From positions 1-64,000 of the forward strand of contig NZ_CADIJP010000016.1 in NCBI RefSeq assembly GCF_902859725.1: 64,000 nt of DNA, in the 5' to 3' direction. The notes beneath the pieces were generated by a model. The model was not told where the DNA came from. It worked only from the letters and a program-made list of their open reading frames with translations, and ran no database searches. The first letter of the stretch is position 1, and each line of letters begins with the position of its first letter. Positions 1 to 8,570 of this stretch are shown piece after piece. The position numbers and the translations under genes are program-made. The stretch comes from Achromobacter mucicolens. GTDB taxonomy: Bacteria > Pseudomonadota > Gammaproteobacteria > Burkholderiales > Burkholderiaceae_B.

Positions 1-1427
1 AGGCAGGCGGCGCAGACCGCGGCGGCCGCCATCAGCGCGCGGTTGGCGCCGGCACGCGCCAGCGGCAGGACGACGCGGGCCGTCAGGCCGCCGCCGGGTC
101 GGTCCAGCAGCCACAGCGACCCGCCGTGGGCGACAGCGACGGACCGCACGATCGCCAGTCCCAGTCCGGATCCGGGCAGCGTTTCCCCGGCGCGGCCGCG
201 CGAGAAACGTTGCTGCACGGATTCCTTCTCGTCGTCGGCCACGCCGGGGCCGCGGTCCGAGACGGTGAGCGCGACGCGATAGCCGGCAACGGGCGTGGCC
301 TGGATCTCAACCGGCCCGTCCGGCGCGTAGCGCAGGGCATTGTCGGCCAGGTTGCGCAGCATTTCGCGCAGCGCGATGCGATCGCCGGCGATGCGCGCGC
401 GGCGCACTTCGGGCGCAATGGCGATGCGCAGCCGCTGCGCCTCCAACGGACCAATGCGGCGGCGCGTTTCGTTGACGGTTTCAGCCACGCCGACCAACGC
501 GCGGGCGCCCTTGCCGAGCCGGTGGGTGATGGTGGCGTCCATGAGCAGCTGGTTGATGAGCTGGCTGGCGTGGGTGGCGTTCAGATGGATGCGTTCGAGC
601 CGGGCGTGCAGGCGCTGCGGATCGGTCTCGTCCAGCGCTACCTCGGCTTGCGCCCGCAGCGAGGCAAGGGGCGTGCGGACCTGGTGCGCGGCATCGGCGA
701 CCAGGGTGTTAAGCGTGTCCATGGCGCCAGACAACCGCTGCATGAAGCCGTTGAGCGCTTCGATCAACCTCCGCACTTCGCGCGGGACGGGTTTGACAAG
801 CGGCTCCAGGTCATCCGGCGCGCGCCGCCGCAGTTCGCGTTCGACGACGGCAAGCGGCGCGAAGGCGCGCTGCACGCCAAACCACAACAGGCCCAGCGCG
901 ACCAGGGACACGACGACGAGCGGCAGCACGCTGCGCCCAAGAATCTCGCCCGCCAGCGCCTCGCGCGAGCCCAGCGTCTCGGCGACACGCAAGGTGACCC
1001 AGCCGGCGTGCTGGCTGGCCGATACCAGGCGGCCAACGGTCGCGACCCGGATGGGTTCGTCGTGATAGCTCAGATAGGTGAAAACGGGCGTGGCCGACTG
1101 CGCGAGGGGCAGGCCGGGCGCAAGGTCGCCGTACCCGGTGATGAGCCTGCCGTTTGAAGTGCGCGCTTCATAGAACACACGCTCGCCGCCGGACAGCATG
1201 GCCAGCGAGGACACGGGCGGCTCGACGGTGACTTCGTTGTCTTCGATCTGGACGGACCCGGCAATGGTCAGCGCCGAGGCCGCGAGCAGCCGGTCAAACG
1301 CCTGCTCGGCGGCGCGCTGGGCATAACCGCGCAAAAAGAACACGAGCCCGATGAGCGCGCAGGCGAGCAGCACGGCGCCCAGGGTGAAGACGCGCTGCCG
1401 GATGGAAAAGCTTTCAGGGATGTTCAT
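1..1427 (-). CDS. Sensor histidine kinase, TctE-like (partial, runs off left edge)
   Basis: Membrane sensor kinase that should phosphorylate the response regulator encoded just upstream. My reverse-strand translation from ATG 1427 begins MNIPESFSIRQRV, followed by a membrane segment at about residues 12-30, a periplasmic sensor region, and a second membrane segment near 165-185. The H-box reads DAAHQVRTPLAS with the phospho-acceptor at about His248. The N-box (RNLADNALRYAP, about 358-369) and G-boxes (DRGPGV, GSGLGLAIV) are intact. The start overlaps the regulator's stop by 14 bp, so the two are translationally coupled. The arrangement and the H-box fit the TctE tricarboxylate-sensing family; the ligand is inferred. 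The frame stays open to base 1 through an alanine-rich stretch with an internal ATG at 30-32, so the true C-terminus is not visible. Confidence 0.88.
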   Translation of the reverse strand, partial: MNIPESFSIRQRVFTLGAVLLACALIGLVFFLRGYAQRAAEQAFDRLLAASALTIAGSVQIEDNEVTVEPPVSSLAMLSGGERVFYEARTSNGRLITGYGDLAPGLPLAQSATPVFTYLSYHDEPIRVATVGRLVSASQHAGWVTLRVAETLGSREALAGEILGRSVLPLVVVSLVALGLLWFGVQRAFAPLAVVERELRRRAPDDLEPLVKPVPREVRRLIEALNGFMQRLSGAMDTLNTLVADAAHQVRTPLASLRAQAEVALDETDPQRLHARLERIHLNATHASQLINQLLMDATITHRLGKGARALVGVAETVNETRRRIGPLEAQRLRIAIAPEVRRARIAGDRIALREMLRNLADNALRYAPDGPVEIQATPVAGYRVALTVSDRGPGVADDEKESVQQRFSRGRAGETLPGSGLGLAIVRSVAVAHGGSLWLLDRPGGGLTARVVLPLARAGANRALMAAAAVCAAC

Positions 1428-2085
1428 GGCTGCGGGCCTGATACCCGACGCCCCGCACGGTGACAATATCCACGGACGCGCCCGCAAGCTTTTTGCGAAG
1501 CCGCGAGATAAGCAGCTCAAGCGCATTGAGTGAGCCGTCGTCCAGGTCGAAGATCTGGTTCATGAGGCGTTCCTTGGCAACGGTCTGGCCCAGCTTGCCG
1601 ACCAGGATCTCAAGCAACCGGAATTCCCGCCGCCCCAGCTCCAGGGGCGTGCCGGCCAGTTCGACATGCCGATTCGCCAGATCCAGACTGAGATTGCCGT
1701 AATGCGCCACACTGGTGGTCTGCCCCGCGGGCCGCCGCAACAAGGCGCGCAACCGGGCCTCCAGTTCGCGCAGATCGAACGGTTTGACCAGATAGTCATC
1801 AGCGCCCAGATCCAGCATGTCGATCTTGTCTTCGATCTCGGCGCGCGCGGTCATGACGAGCACAGGCGCCTCAAGACCCGCCGCCCGCAACTCCCGGATA
1901 AGCGTGAATCCATCCTTGCCGGGCAAATTGATATCCAGCACGAGTGCGTCCCAGGTCTCATCCAACCCCCAACGCAACGCCTGCACGCCATCACGCACCC
2001 ACTGCACACTATGACCCGCCGAACGCAGCTTGCTCTCAACGGCATCGCCAAGATCGAGATTGTCCTCGACCAGCAGAATGCGCAT
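1414..2085 (-). CDS. OmpR-family response regulator, TctD-like
   Basis: 223-residue DNA-binding response regulator. The receiver domain (about 1-115) has the acidic pocket E7/D8, phospho-acceptor Asp51 in VLDINLPG, and the KPFD lysine motif near residue 101. The C-terminal winged helix (about 125-218) ends in the usual VRGVGYQ motif. It is first in an operon with the sensor kinase that overlaps its end. TctD-type regulators generally control uptake of tricarboxylates or other carboxylates through Bug-dependent transporters, but no such transporter is visible here because the operon leaves the window. A purine-rich ribosome-binding sequence (AAAGGAGGAG) lies directly upstream of the ATG. Confidence 0.92.
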   Translation of the reverse strand: MRILLVEDNLDLGDAVESKLRSAGHSVQWVRDGVQALRWGLDETWDALVLDINLPGKDGFTLIRELRAAGLEAPVLVMTARAEIEDKIDMLDLGADDYLVKPFDLRELEARLRALLRRPAGQTTSVAHYGNLSLDLANRHVELAGTPLELGRREFRLLEILVGKLGQTVAKERLMNQIFDLDDGSLNALELLISRLRKKLAGASVDIVTVRGVGYQARSHEHP

Positions 2086-2258
2086 GTTTGCTCCTCCTTT
2101 GTTGTGCTTTTTTCTGGGGAGTTTAACGGGGGGCGTTGATGCGCGGGGGTGTTGGTGGTGCTCTTCAGGTTACCGGCTGATTGGGAGGGGCGTTTGCTTG
2201 GGTGGGTTTTTGGCGTTCTTGAGGCGTCCGGCACGGCGGCGGCCCGGGGCGCGCGGGG

Positions 2259-2366
2259 CCACGATTGCGGTCCGGAGCCTTCGCTCCGGACTCGCCTAGG
2301 CGGCCCCCCCCTTCGTCATCTTCGTCCGCCTTCGGCTCCCTTCAGATTCCCTCGGGCTTATCGACG
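2259..2366 (+). repeat. Left arm of 108-bp inverted repeat
   Basis: Matches the reverse complement of 3092-3199 at 104 of 108 positions by eye. It carries an internal hairpin (GTCCGGAG / CTCCGGAC, 2270-2291, loop CCTTCG), the octamer palindrome GCCTAGGC and a run of eight C. The near identity without coding content suggests an interspersed repeat or MITE-like element rather than chance. Confidence 0.85.
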
Positions 2367-2587
2367 CCCCGCGCACCCCGGGCCGCCACCGCACCGGACT
2401 CGAGCAATAGAAATCTGACGGCCGGCGGGGTGGTCGGCGTGCTTGGCGTTTTAGCGCAGAGTATCTCGGGCTAGAAGCATCTTGCGTTGCCCGTCCCCGT
2501 TCGGCCGCGCGGGCGGCCTCCGGAGACTTACGCGGCGTCTAGCGTTTGGATGATGACGCTTCGCGCGTAGGTGCGTGCGTCTCACCA

Positions 2588-2651
2588 GGTGTCTGACACC
2601 CGTGTAGATGGTCTTGAAGCTTGAAGCAGCGCTTCAGGGGTGCCAGACACC
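2588..2651 (+). repeat. Copy 1 of ~64-bp element bounded by GGTGYCNGACACC palindromes
   Basis: Begins with the perfect palindrome GGTGTCTGACACC (2588-2600) and ends with GGTGCCAGACACC (2639-2651). Inner landmarks TAGATG, AAGCTTG and TTCAGG recur in the same order and spacing in copy 2, which starts 112 bp further on. Confidence 0.7.
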
Positions 2652-2699
2652 TTTGCGGCATACGCGCTGACGCTTGGTTTAATGATGATTCTTTTCCAG

Positions 2700-2763
2700 G
2701 GCTGCAGACACCTGATTAGATGAACCGCAAGCTTGACGCGCGTTTCAAGGATGGCAGCACTCG
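2700..2763 (+). repeat. Copy 2 of ~64-bp element, degenerate
   Basis: Begins with GGCTGCAGACACC (2700-2712), a decayed version of the palindrome, then repeats TAGATG, AAGCTTG and TTCAAGG at the same offsets as copy 1, ending near GGCAGCAC. The identity is clearly above background but incomplete, consistent with an old duplication. Confidence 0.55.
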
Positions 2764-3091
2764 CGCGATAACAACCCCAGTCGCCGCTAATCGTCCCTTG
2801 AACTCAAGTGCCCGATGGGCGGCGCGAACCGATCGGCAAGCTGTAGCGACCCGTCGCCGCGCCGCCCATCACCGCCCACCCCCAACGTGAGGCGGACCAT
2901 TAGCAAACTAGTCACCGCCAGCGCGCAAGCGCACACCGCCACGACGTCCGACCGACCCGATGCCGATTGCCGCCGCCCGGGCGGCAGCAATTCGGCGGCC
3001 CCGCAGATCTCCTGCCCTGTCCACAGGTCTTGTAGCGCGCAAACCAAAGACCCTGGCAGCACGGCGTCGCGGGCACCGTGGGTGCGAGCGC

Positions 3092-3199
3092 CGTCGATGC
3101 GCCCGAGGGAATCTGAAGGGAGCCGAAGGCGGACGAAGATGACGACGGGGGGGGCCGCCTAGGCAAGTCCGGAGCGAAGGCTCCGGACCGCAATCGTGG
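3092..3199 (-). repeat. Right arm of 108-bp inverted repeat
   Basis: Reverse-complement partner of 2259-2366, with four mismatches by eye (for example GACTTGCC in place of GACTCGCC when read on the minus strand). It includes the same GTCCGGAG/CTCCGGAC hairpin and an eight-base G run on the plus strand. It lies just downstream of the RNB-domain gene. Confidence 0.85.
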
Positions 3200-3230
3200 G
3201 CGATCGTGCCCACGGTGACCGCGGCGTCGG

Positions 3231-3280
3231 GCGACCTACGAAGACGTTACGCGACCAACGAAAACCAACCGCGACCTACG
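3231..3280 (+). repeat. Three GCGACCWACG decamers at exact 20-bp spacing
   Basis: GCGACCTACG at 3231-3240, GCGACCAACG at 3251-3260 and GCGACCTACG at 3271-3280. The last one contains the stop codon of the minus-strand RNB gene. The spacing of about two helical turns is exact. Confidence 0.75.
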
Positions 3281-5171
3281 CAGACTCCCCCTTAACTTCG
3301 CCCACAAACCGACAATCCAACTCCAGAGACAATTCATCCATCCCCAGGATATCCACTTCAACAGCCGTCCCCCGCTCAAACTCAGGCATCCCACCGACCC
3401 GAGTCACCAGCGGCGCATTCGCAAACCGCACGAGATCCTCGCGCAGCACATGCGCCACCGTCCGCGTCACGCCGTTCTGTTTCAGCCAGCGCAGGCACCA
3501 GTAGCGCTCCATCGCGCTCTGGAACTCGGCCCAGGCGGCGTATTGCGCGTCGAAGGCGCCGATGATGGCGAACAGGTCCGCGTCGCGCGGCTTGAAGGGG
3601 GCGATCAGGCGGGCGGACACGCCGTGTTCCACCGCGGCGATCAGCTGCCACTGGTTGACCAGGTCGACATAGCGGCGCAGCGGCGACGTACTCCACGCGT
3701 ATTGCGGGACGCCGATGGCTTCGTGCGGCAGCGCCTGCGTGCTCATGCGCACGCGGCCCGCTTGTTGCGAGCGGTAGATGCCGGGCACGCCGTGCTGGTT
3801 CAGCAGGCCGCCCCACAGGTTGTTGGCCAGGATCATGTACTCGGCCACCATGCGGTCCAGCGGCGCGTTGCGCTGGCGCGGGACCAGACGCACGGGCGTG
3901 TCGGGATCGTCGGGGTTGCCGTCCAGATAGAAGCTGTATTCGACCCGGGAGTTGTTTTCCGGCTTGCCGCGCACATTTTCGCGTTGCGCCGACAAGGCCT
4001 GGGCCAGCTTCCAGAGCGGGCGCAGCCAGTGGCCATAGGGCAGATCGGCTGCGGGGTCCGCGAGGCTTGCCTCGGTGACCTGGGTGTCCAGCATGTTGTG
4101 GCGCAGGTTTTCGCGCACGACGATGCGTTCCAGGCGGGTTTCCGATTCGATGACTTCGCCGGTTTCGGAATTGGCGATGACGTACAGCGACAACGCGGGC
4201 ACTTCGCGGCCGGCGTCCAGGGAGAACGCCTGGATGACGCTGTCCGGCTGCATCGGGATCTTGTCGCCGGGCATGTAGACGGTGGACAGGCGGGCGCGGG
4301 CCAGCTTGTCCAGTTCGCTGTCGCGGGTGACGGACAGGCCCGGCGCGGCGACGTGGATGCCGACGCGCACGCGGCCGTCCGGCAGGGTCGAGACCGACAG
4401 CGCATCGTCGATTTCCGTGGTGGTGACGTCGTCCACGGAGTAGATCTCGGCATCGGCCAGCGGCAGTTCGCGGTCGATGGGGGGCAGTTCCACGTCGGGG
4501 AAGGCCAGTCCGCGCGGGAAGTTGACGGCCAGGAAGCGGCGCTTGTGCAGCGCGAGCGCGTGCGGCCAGGCGCCCAGTTCGAGCAGCAGGCGGTCCGGGG
4601 TCTTGCCCAGCCTGGCGCATGCCGCGTCCAGCGCCTTCCATTGCTGCGAGTTCTTGTCCGGGCGGATCAGCAGCGATTCGGCCGCCTGCGCGATCGGCTC
4701 GGGCAGACGGCCGGCTGCCATTTCGTCGACCCATTCCTGTTGCTGCTCGGCCTGACGCTGCTTCTTTTCGAGCGCGGCCAGCGCGGCGGCCAGGATGTCG
4801 GGCGGGGCAGGGCGGTAGCGGCCCTTGCCGCGGCGATGGAAGTAAGCCGGCGCGCCGTGCAGGCGCATCAGCAGCGCGGCCTGTTCGACGGGCGTGGGGG
4901 CGTGGCCGAAGTAATCGGCGGCCAGGGCGGGCGAGTCGAATTCTTCCTGAGGCGCGCATTCCCACAGGAATTGCAGGTCCAGCGTCTCAGCCGTAGCGGC
5001 CGCCTGGCTCATCAGGGTCGCCGGGTCCGGCGAGGCGAAGTTGAACAGGGTGTTGGCGCGCTTGATTTTGCTGCGCTTGCCCGATTCCGACTCCACCTGC
5101 AGGCTGGCGTCGGTCTCGGACAGGATATGGCCGGCCTTGAAGCTGCCGTCGTCTTCGTAAAACACATACAT
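3276..5171 (-). CDS. RNB-domain exoribonuclease (RNase II-like)
   Basis: 631-residue predicted 3'-to-5' exoribonuclease. The central RNB domain (about 235-540) contains the metal-binding aspartate cluster in SVDDVTTTEIDDALSV (Asp255/Asp256 and the pair about nine residues before) and the family motif STSPLRRYVDLVNQWQ near 510. The N-terminal ~230 residues include a charged segment in place of a clear cold-shock domain. The C-terminal ~60 residues are short and look like a reduced S1-type domain. Degradation of mRNA in the cytoplasm is the expected role. A YqiA-like esterase lies 75 bp upstream on the same strand, so co-transcription is possible. The gene ends inside a small direct-repeat cluster. 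Confidence 0.9.
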   Translation of the reverse strand: MYVFYEDDGSFKAGHILSETDASLQVESESGKRSKIKRANTLFNFASPDPATLMSQAAATAETLDLQFLWECAPQEEFDSPALAADYFGHAPTPVEQAALLMRLHGAPAYFHRRGKGRYRPAPPDILAAALAALEKKQRQAEQQQEWVDEMAAGRLPEPIAQAAESLLIRPDKNSQQWKALDAACARLGKTPDRLLLELGAWPHALALHKRRFLAVNFPRGLAFPDVELPPIDRELPLADAEIYSVDDVTTTEIDDALSVSTLPDGRVRVGIHVAAPGLSVTRDSELDKLARARLSTVYMPGDKIPMQPDSVIQAFSLDAGREVPALSLYVIANSETGEVIESETRLERIVVRENLRHNMLDTQVTEASLADPAADLPYGHWLRPLWKLAQALSAQRENVRGKPENNSRVEYSFYLDGNPDDPDTPVRLVPRQRNAPLDRMVAEYMILANNLWGGLLNQHGVPGIYRSQQAGRVRMSTQALPHEAIGVPQYAWSTSPLRRYVDLVNQWQLIAAVEHGVSARLIAPFKPRDADLFAIIGAFDAQYAAWAEFQSAMERYWCLRWLKQNGVTRTVAHVLREDLVRFANAPLVTRVGGMPEFERGTAVEVDILGMDELSLELDCRFVGEVKGESA

Positions 5172-5246
5172 GGTGGGGATCGTCCTGGGCGGCGGCCTCG
5201 CGCCGCCTTGCGCAGCTTTAGGGGTGTTGAAAGTCGAGATTGATTA

Positions 5247-5846
5247 TCAAGGGCGTACCGGCTTGCCGCCTAGGGCGAACTCAAGCACTTCCGGCATCCA
5301 GTCCGCGAAATCGGACAGGCCGTGGTCGCTGCCTTGCACGATACGCTGGCGGCAGCCCGCGTACCGGTCGCGCATTTCGCGCCAGTCCAGCACTTCGTCG
5401 CCGGTTGCGGCGACCAGGAAATACCGGTCGGGCTGCGTGATGCGCGGCGCATGGATGGCGGCCAGTTCAGCCACATACTCGGGCAAAAAAACGAACGGCG
5501 CGCCGGAATGATACATGTGGTGCTCGCCGACCTGGGTGGCAAGGTCGCGCGCGGCGTTGACGGCGGGGTTCAGCAGCACGGCCTTGCAGCCCAGCTGTTC
5601 GGCGATCCAGGTGGCGTAAAAACCGCCCAGCGACGAGCCGATGACGGTCAATTCGCGCGGCGAGGCGGCGCTGGCCAGCCGGTCGCGCGCCATGCCCATC
5701 GCCAGGTCGATCGCCTCGCGCGGGCTGGCGGGCAGTTGCGGGCAGGCCCAGGCCTCGTTCAGGCCGCGCTCGGCCATGGCGCCCGCCATCATGCTCGCCT
5801 TGAAAGAATCAGGCGACGACCGGAAACCGTGTAGATAGAGAATCAT
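5247..5846 (-). CDS. YqiA/YcfP-family alpha/beta-hydrolase esterase
   Basis: 199 residues with the signature of the YqiA family: YLHGFRSSP at the N-terminus (4-12, oxyanion region), the nucleophile elbow GSSLGG with Ser72, an acidic residue in TGDEVLDW and the catalytic histidine in GSDHG near the C-terminus. The family hydrolyses short acyl esters; the physiological substrate is unknown. It sits between mpl and the RNB ribonuclease gene on the same strand, 110 bp after mpl. The length matches the family. Confidence 0.88.
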   Translation of the reverse strand: MILYLHGFRSSPDSFKASMMAGAMAERGLNEAWACPQLPASPREAIDLAMGMARDRLASAASPRELTVIGSSLGGFYATWIAEQLGCKAVLLNPAVNAARDLATQVGEHHMYHSGAPFVFLPEYVAELAAIHAPRITQPDRYFLVAATGDEVLDWREMRDRYAGCRQRIVQGSDHGLSDFADWMPEVLEFALGGKPVRP

Positions 5847-5956
5847 TGCTTGCTGTTTCCGTCTGCGTTGCGGGAGGCCGCCGGGGGCCGGTCTTGTAGC
5901 CGGACTGGCGGGTGGCCGTGTCCGGCTGGGCCCGGCTTGCGGTCGGCCGGGCGGAT

Positions 5957-7327
5957 TCAGCCGCGCGCCTGCAGCGCGTCCAGCAGCTTGCCATGAATGC
6001 CGCCAAAGCCGCCATTGCTCATGACCAGCACCTGGTCGCCGGGGCGGGCTGCGCCGGCGACCGCCGCCACGAGTGCGCCGATGTCATCGTAACTGGAAGC
6101 CCGGCCGCCCAGGGGCGCAAGCACCTCGTCCGGGTTCCAGCCGAGCGCATGCTTGCCCTCGTTGGCGCCAAAGCAGAACACCAGATCGGCATCTGCCAGG
6201 GCCTCGGGCAGACGGGCGGCCATGGTGCCCAGCTTCATGGTGTTGGAACGCGGCTCCAGCACGGCCAGGATGCGCGCGGCGCCAATCTGGCGGCGCAAAC
6301 CTTCGAGGGTGGTGGCGATGGCGGTGGGGTGGTGGGCAAAGTCGTCATAGACCTTGATGCCGTTGACCGTCCCGCGCAGTTCCATGCGGCGCTTGACCCC
6401 GCCGAAGCGGGTGAGGGCGTCGATGCCCTGTTCGGCCGGCACGCCGACGTGTTCGGCGGCGGCCAGGGCGGCCAGCGCGTTCATGCGGTTATGTTCGCCC
6501 GTCAACGACCAGCGCACCGTGCCGGCACGCTCGCCGGCGCGGGTGACTTCAAAGGCGCCGTCCGCATCGGGCGGCGAGGCCTGCCAATGGCCGTCCGCCC
6601 CGAACGTGACGGTATCGGACCAGCATCCTCGCGCAATCACGCGGTCCAGGGCGTCCGAGTGCGTTGGCCGGACGATGCGGCCCGACCCGGGGATCGTGCG
6701 CACCAGGTGGTGGAACTGGGTTTCGATGGCAGCCAGATCGGGGAAGATGTCGGCGTGATCGTATTCCAGGTTGTTCAGGATGGCGGTCCGGGGGCGGTAG
6801 TGGACGAACTTGGACCGCTTGTCGAAGAATGCCGTGTCGTATTCGTCAGCTTCGATCACGAAGGGGCGGCGCGCCGGATCGTAGCGGGCGGAAACGTGCA
6901 GGTCCTGCGCCACGCCGCCGATCAGGAAGTTGGGCGCCAGGCCCGCGGCTTCCAGCACCCAGGCCAGCATCGAGCTGGTGGTGGTCTTGCCATGCGTGCC
7001 GGCGACGGCCAGCACATGCGCGCCCGGCAGGATGTTGTCGCCCAGCCATTGCGGACCGGACACGTAGCGCGCCCCGGATTCCAGAATGGCTTCCATCAGC
7101 GGATTGCCGCGGCTGACCACGTTGCCGATGACGTACAGGTCCGGCTTGAGCGCCAATTGTTCCGCGCCGAAGCCTTCGATCAGTTCGATCCCCTGTTCGG
7201 AAAGCTGGGTGCTCATCGGCGGGTACACGCCCGCGTCGCAACCCGTGACTTTGTGGCCGGCGGCGCGCGCGATCAGCGCCAGCCCGCCCATGAAGGTGCC
7301 GCAGATGCCAAGAATGTGCAGGTGCAT
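5957..7327 (-). CDS. mpl: UDP-MurNAc:L-Ala-gamma-D-Glu-meso-DAP ligase
   Basis: Mur-ligase family enzyme that reattaches the murein tripeptide to UDP-MurNAc during peptidoglycan recycling in the cytoplasm. I place the start at ATG 7327 (MHLHILGICGTFMGG), which gives 456 residues, the normal Mpl length, and a GGAG ribosome-binding sequence nine bases upstream; an in-frame extension to 7408 lacks family similarity. Visible features are the N-terminal nucleotide-binding GICGTFMGG, the Mur P-loop GTHGKTTTSSML (about 112-123), EADEYDTAFFDKRSKF and the central TGEHNRMNALAA. It is divergent from the TlpA-like gene, with 97 bp between them. Confidence 0.96.
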   Translation of the reverse strand: MHLHILGICGTFMGGLALIARAAGHKVTGCDAGVYPPMSTQLSEQGIELIEGFGAEQLALKPDLYVIGNVVSRGNPLMEAILESGARYVSGPQWLGDNILPGAHVLAVAGTHGKTTTSSMLAWVLEAAGLAPNFLIGGVAQDLHVSARYDPARRPFVIEADEYDTAFFDKRSKFVHYRPRTAILNNLEYDHADIFPDLAAIETQFHHLVRTIPGSGRIVRPTHSDALDRVIARGCWSDTVTFGADGHWQASPPDADGAFEVTRAGERAGTVRWSLTGEHNRMNALAALAAAEHVGVPAEQGIDALTRFGGVKRRMELRGTVNGIKVYDDFAHHPTAIATTLEGLRRQIGAARILAVLEPRSNTMKLGTMAARLPEALADADLVFCFGANEGKHALGWNPDEVLAPLGGRASSYDDIGALVAAVAGAARPGDQVLVMSNGGFGGIHGKLLDALQARG

Positions 7328-7424
7328 TGATAAATCTCCTGCCCTGCATTGTATATATAGCGCCGCGACAAGCCGGCGCCGCGCCGGTGCGGCGTAAAAC
7401 GGCCGCAACGGTTATCATCGCGCC

Positions 7425-7958
7425 ATGAATCGACGCCTACTTCTTTCCGCCGCGGTGGCCGTGGCCGCGACTGTCGCGGGCGGCTACACGCTGATGGGAC
7501 GCAAGTCCCAGGACGCCGCGGCGCCAGCCGACGCCGGCGATCCGGTGGCCGCCTTGAAGCAGATGAAGCTGCCCGATCTCGCCGGCGCTTCGCATTCGCT
7601 GGACGGCTGGAAGGGGCAGCCCATCGTGGTCAATTTCTGGGCAACATGGTGCGCGCCGTGCGTAAAGGAAATGCCCGCGCTGGACGCCTTGCAGAAAAAA
7701 TACCCGAATGTGCGCTTTGTCGGCTTCGGTGTCGATACTGCAGCCAACATGCAAAAATTTGTCGAGAAAGTACAGGTTTCGTACCCGCTATGGGTGATTG
7801 GCGCAGGCGCCATCGATACCCTGCGTAAATTGGGAAATCCCAGCGGGGGCCTGCCTTTTACTATCGTTTTCAACGCAGATGGCAGCATTAACCGGAAGAT
7901 ATTGGGCGAAGTCCAGCCCGATGACCTGGATCGCACGCTGGCGGGTTTGAAGGCGTAA
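7425..7958 (+). CDS. TlpA/ResA-family thioredoxin-like protein
   Basis: 177-residue envelope-anchored thiol-disulfide protein. An N-terminal hydrophobic segment (about 5-23) exports or anchors it, and the thioredoxin fold follows with the redox motif WCAPC (Cys76, Cys79) and the cis-proline motif GGLPFT near 145. TlpA/ResA relatives reduce cytochrome c apoproteins or other periplasmic thiols. No cytochrome maturation gene lies nearby, so the partner is open. No Shine-Dalgarno sequence is visible; a -10-like TATCAT ends six bases before the ATG, which would fit a leaderless message. Confidence 0.9.
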   Translation: MNRRLLLSAAVAVAATVAGGYTLMGRKSQDAAAPADAGDPVAALKQMKLPDLAGASHSLDGWKGQPIVVNFWATWCAPCVKEMPALDALQKKYPNVRFVGFGVDTAANMQKFVEKVQVSYPLWVIGAGAIDTLRKLGNPSGGLPFTIVFNADGSINRKILGEVQPDDLDRTLAGLKA

Positions 7959-8047
7959 GTCTGTTGGACAAATAGTAGGAATTGGCGTAAAAAGCTGGTT
8001 TATCGGCTGTTTTGCCAACAATTGGCAATCCACAATTTGGCACGCGC

Positions 8048-8482
8048 ATGGCGCAAAACATACTGGTATTGCATGGCCCGAACCTGAACCTGCTTGGCAC
8101 CCGGGAACCTCATATCTACGGCAGTCTTACCCTGGCCCAGATCAATGAGCGTCTCGAGTTGCTCGCGGGCGAATTGGGCGCCACGCTGACTGCGTGGCAA
8201 AGCAATCACGAAGGTGCGCTGGTTGACCGCATTCAGGCGGCACGGCAGGACGGCACGGACTTCATCATCATCAACGCAGCGGCATACACGCACACCAGCG
8301 TCGCAATTCGCGATGCGCTGGCTGGGGTCGCGATCCCATTTATTGAAGTACATTTGTCCAATCTGTATAAGCGAGAGCCGTTCAGGCATCACTCTTATCT
8401 GTCCGACTTGGCGCAGGGCCTGATCAGCGGCCTGGGCGCGGACGGCTACGAGGCCGCGTTGCGATACGCAGTGCGGCACTGA
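8048..8482 (+). CDS. aroQ: 3-dehydroquinate dehydratase, type II
   Basis: 144-residue enzyme of the shikimate pathway converting 3-dehydroquinate to 3-dehydroshikimate. It starts [17 protein letters not shown]; the catalytic tyrosine is Tyr24 in REPHIYGS, followed by [15 protein letters not shown] and EVHLSN, all typical of the type II (AroQ) fold. I prefer ATG 8048 over the in-frame codon at 8012 because the family starts here. It lies directly before accBC, as in many beta- and gammaproteobacteria, 88 bp away from accB. Confidence 0.96.
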   Translation: MAQNILVLHGPNLNLLGTREPHIYGSLTLAQINERLELLAGELGATLTAWQSNHEGALVDRIQAARQDGTDFIIINAAAYTHTSVAIRDALAGVAIPFIEVHLSNLYKREPFRHHSYLSDLAQGLISGLGADGYEAALRYAVRH

Positions 8483-8570
8483 TCTCGCATCAAATTCAAC
8501 GCTTTTACATCTTATACGGCGCGAACCCGACGCTGGGGCGACGCCGACACTATCTCGGGAAGCAGCTTCT

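Larger units (their letters stand above)
2086..3275. other. Long gene-free region with nested repeats
   Basis: About 1.19 kb between two minus-strand genes. Open frames here are short, low-complexity and mutually contradictory, so I call none of them. The region holds a 108-bp inverted repeat (2259-2366 and 3092-3199), a duplicated ~64-bp element between its arms (2588-2651 and 2700-2763) and three 20-bp-spaced decamers at its right end (3231-3280). It must also contain the promoter of the tctDE-like operon near its left end. The space between the arms, about 725 bp, shows no transposase or other recognisable gene. Confidence 0.75.

Noticed and set aside
126-1157. A 343-codon plus-strand open frame at the left end
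   Set aside because: It is antisense to the histidine kinase, whose H-, N- and G-boxes are intact on the minus strand.
2815-3162. Short open frames within the repeat region
   Set aside because: Several overlap on both strands, lack ribosome-binding sites and run into the inverted-repeat arm, so none is supported.
2259-3199. Insertion sequence with terminal inverted repeats
   Set aside because: The arms are long and similar, but there is no transposase-like frame in the 725 bp between them and no visible target duplication.
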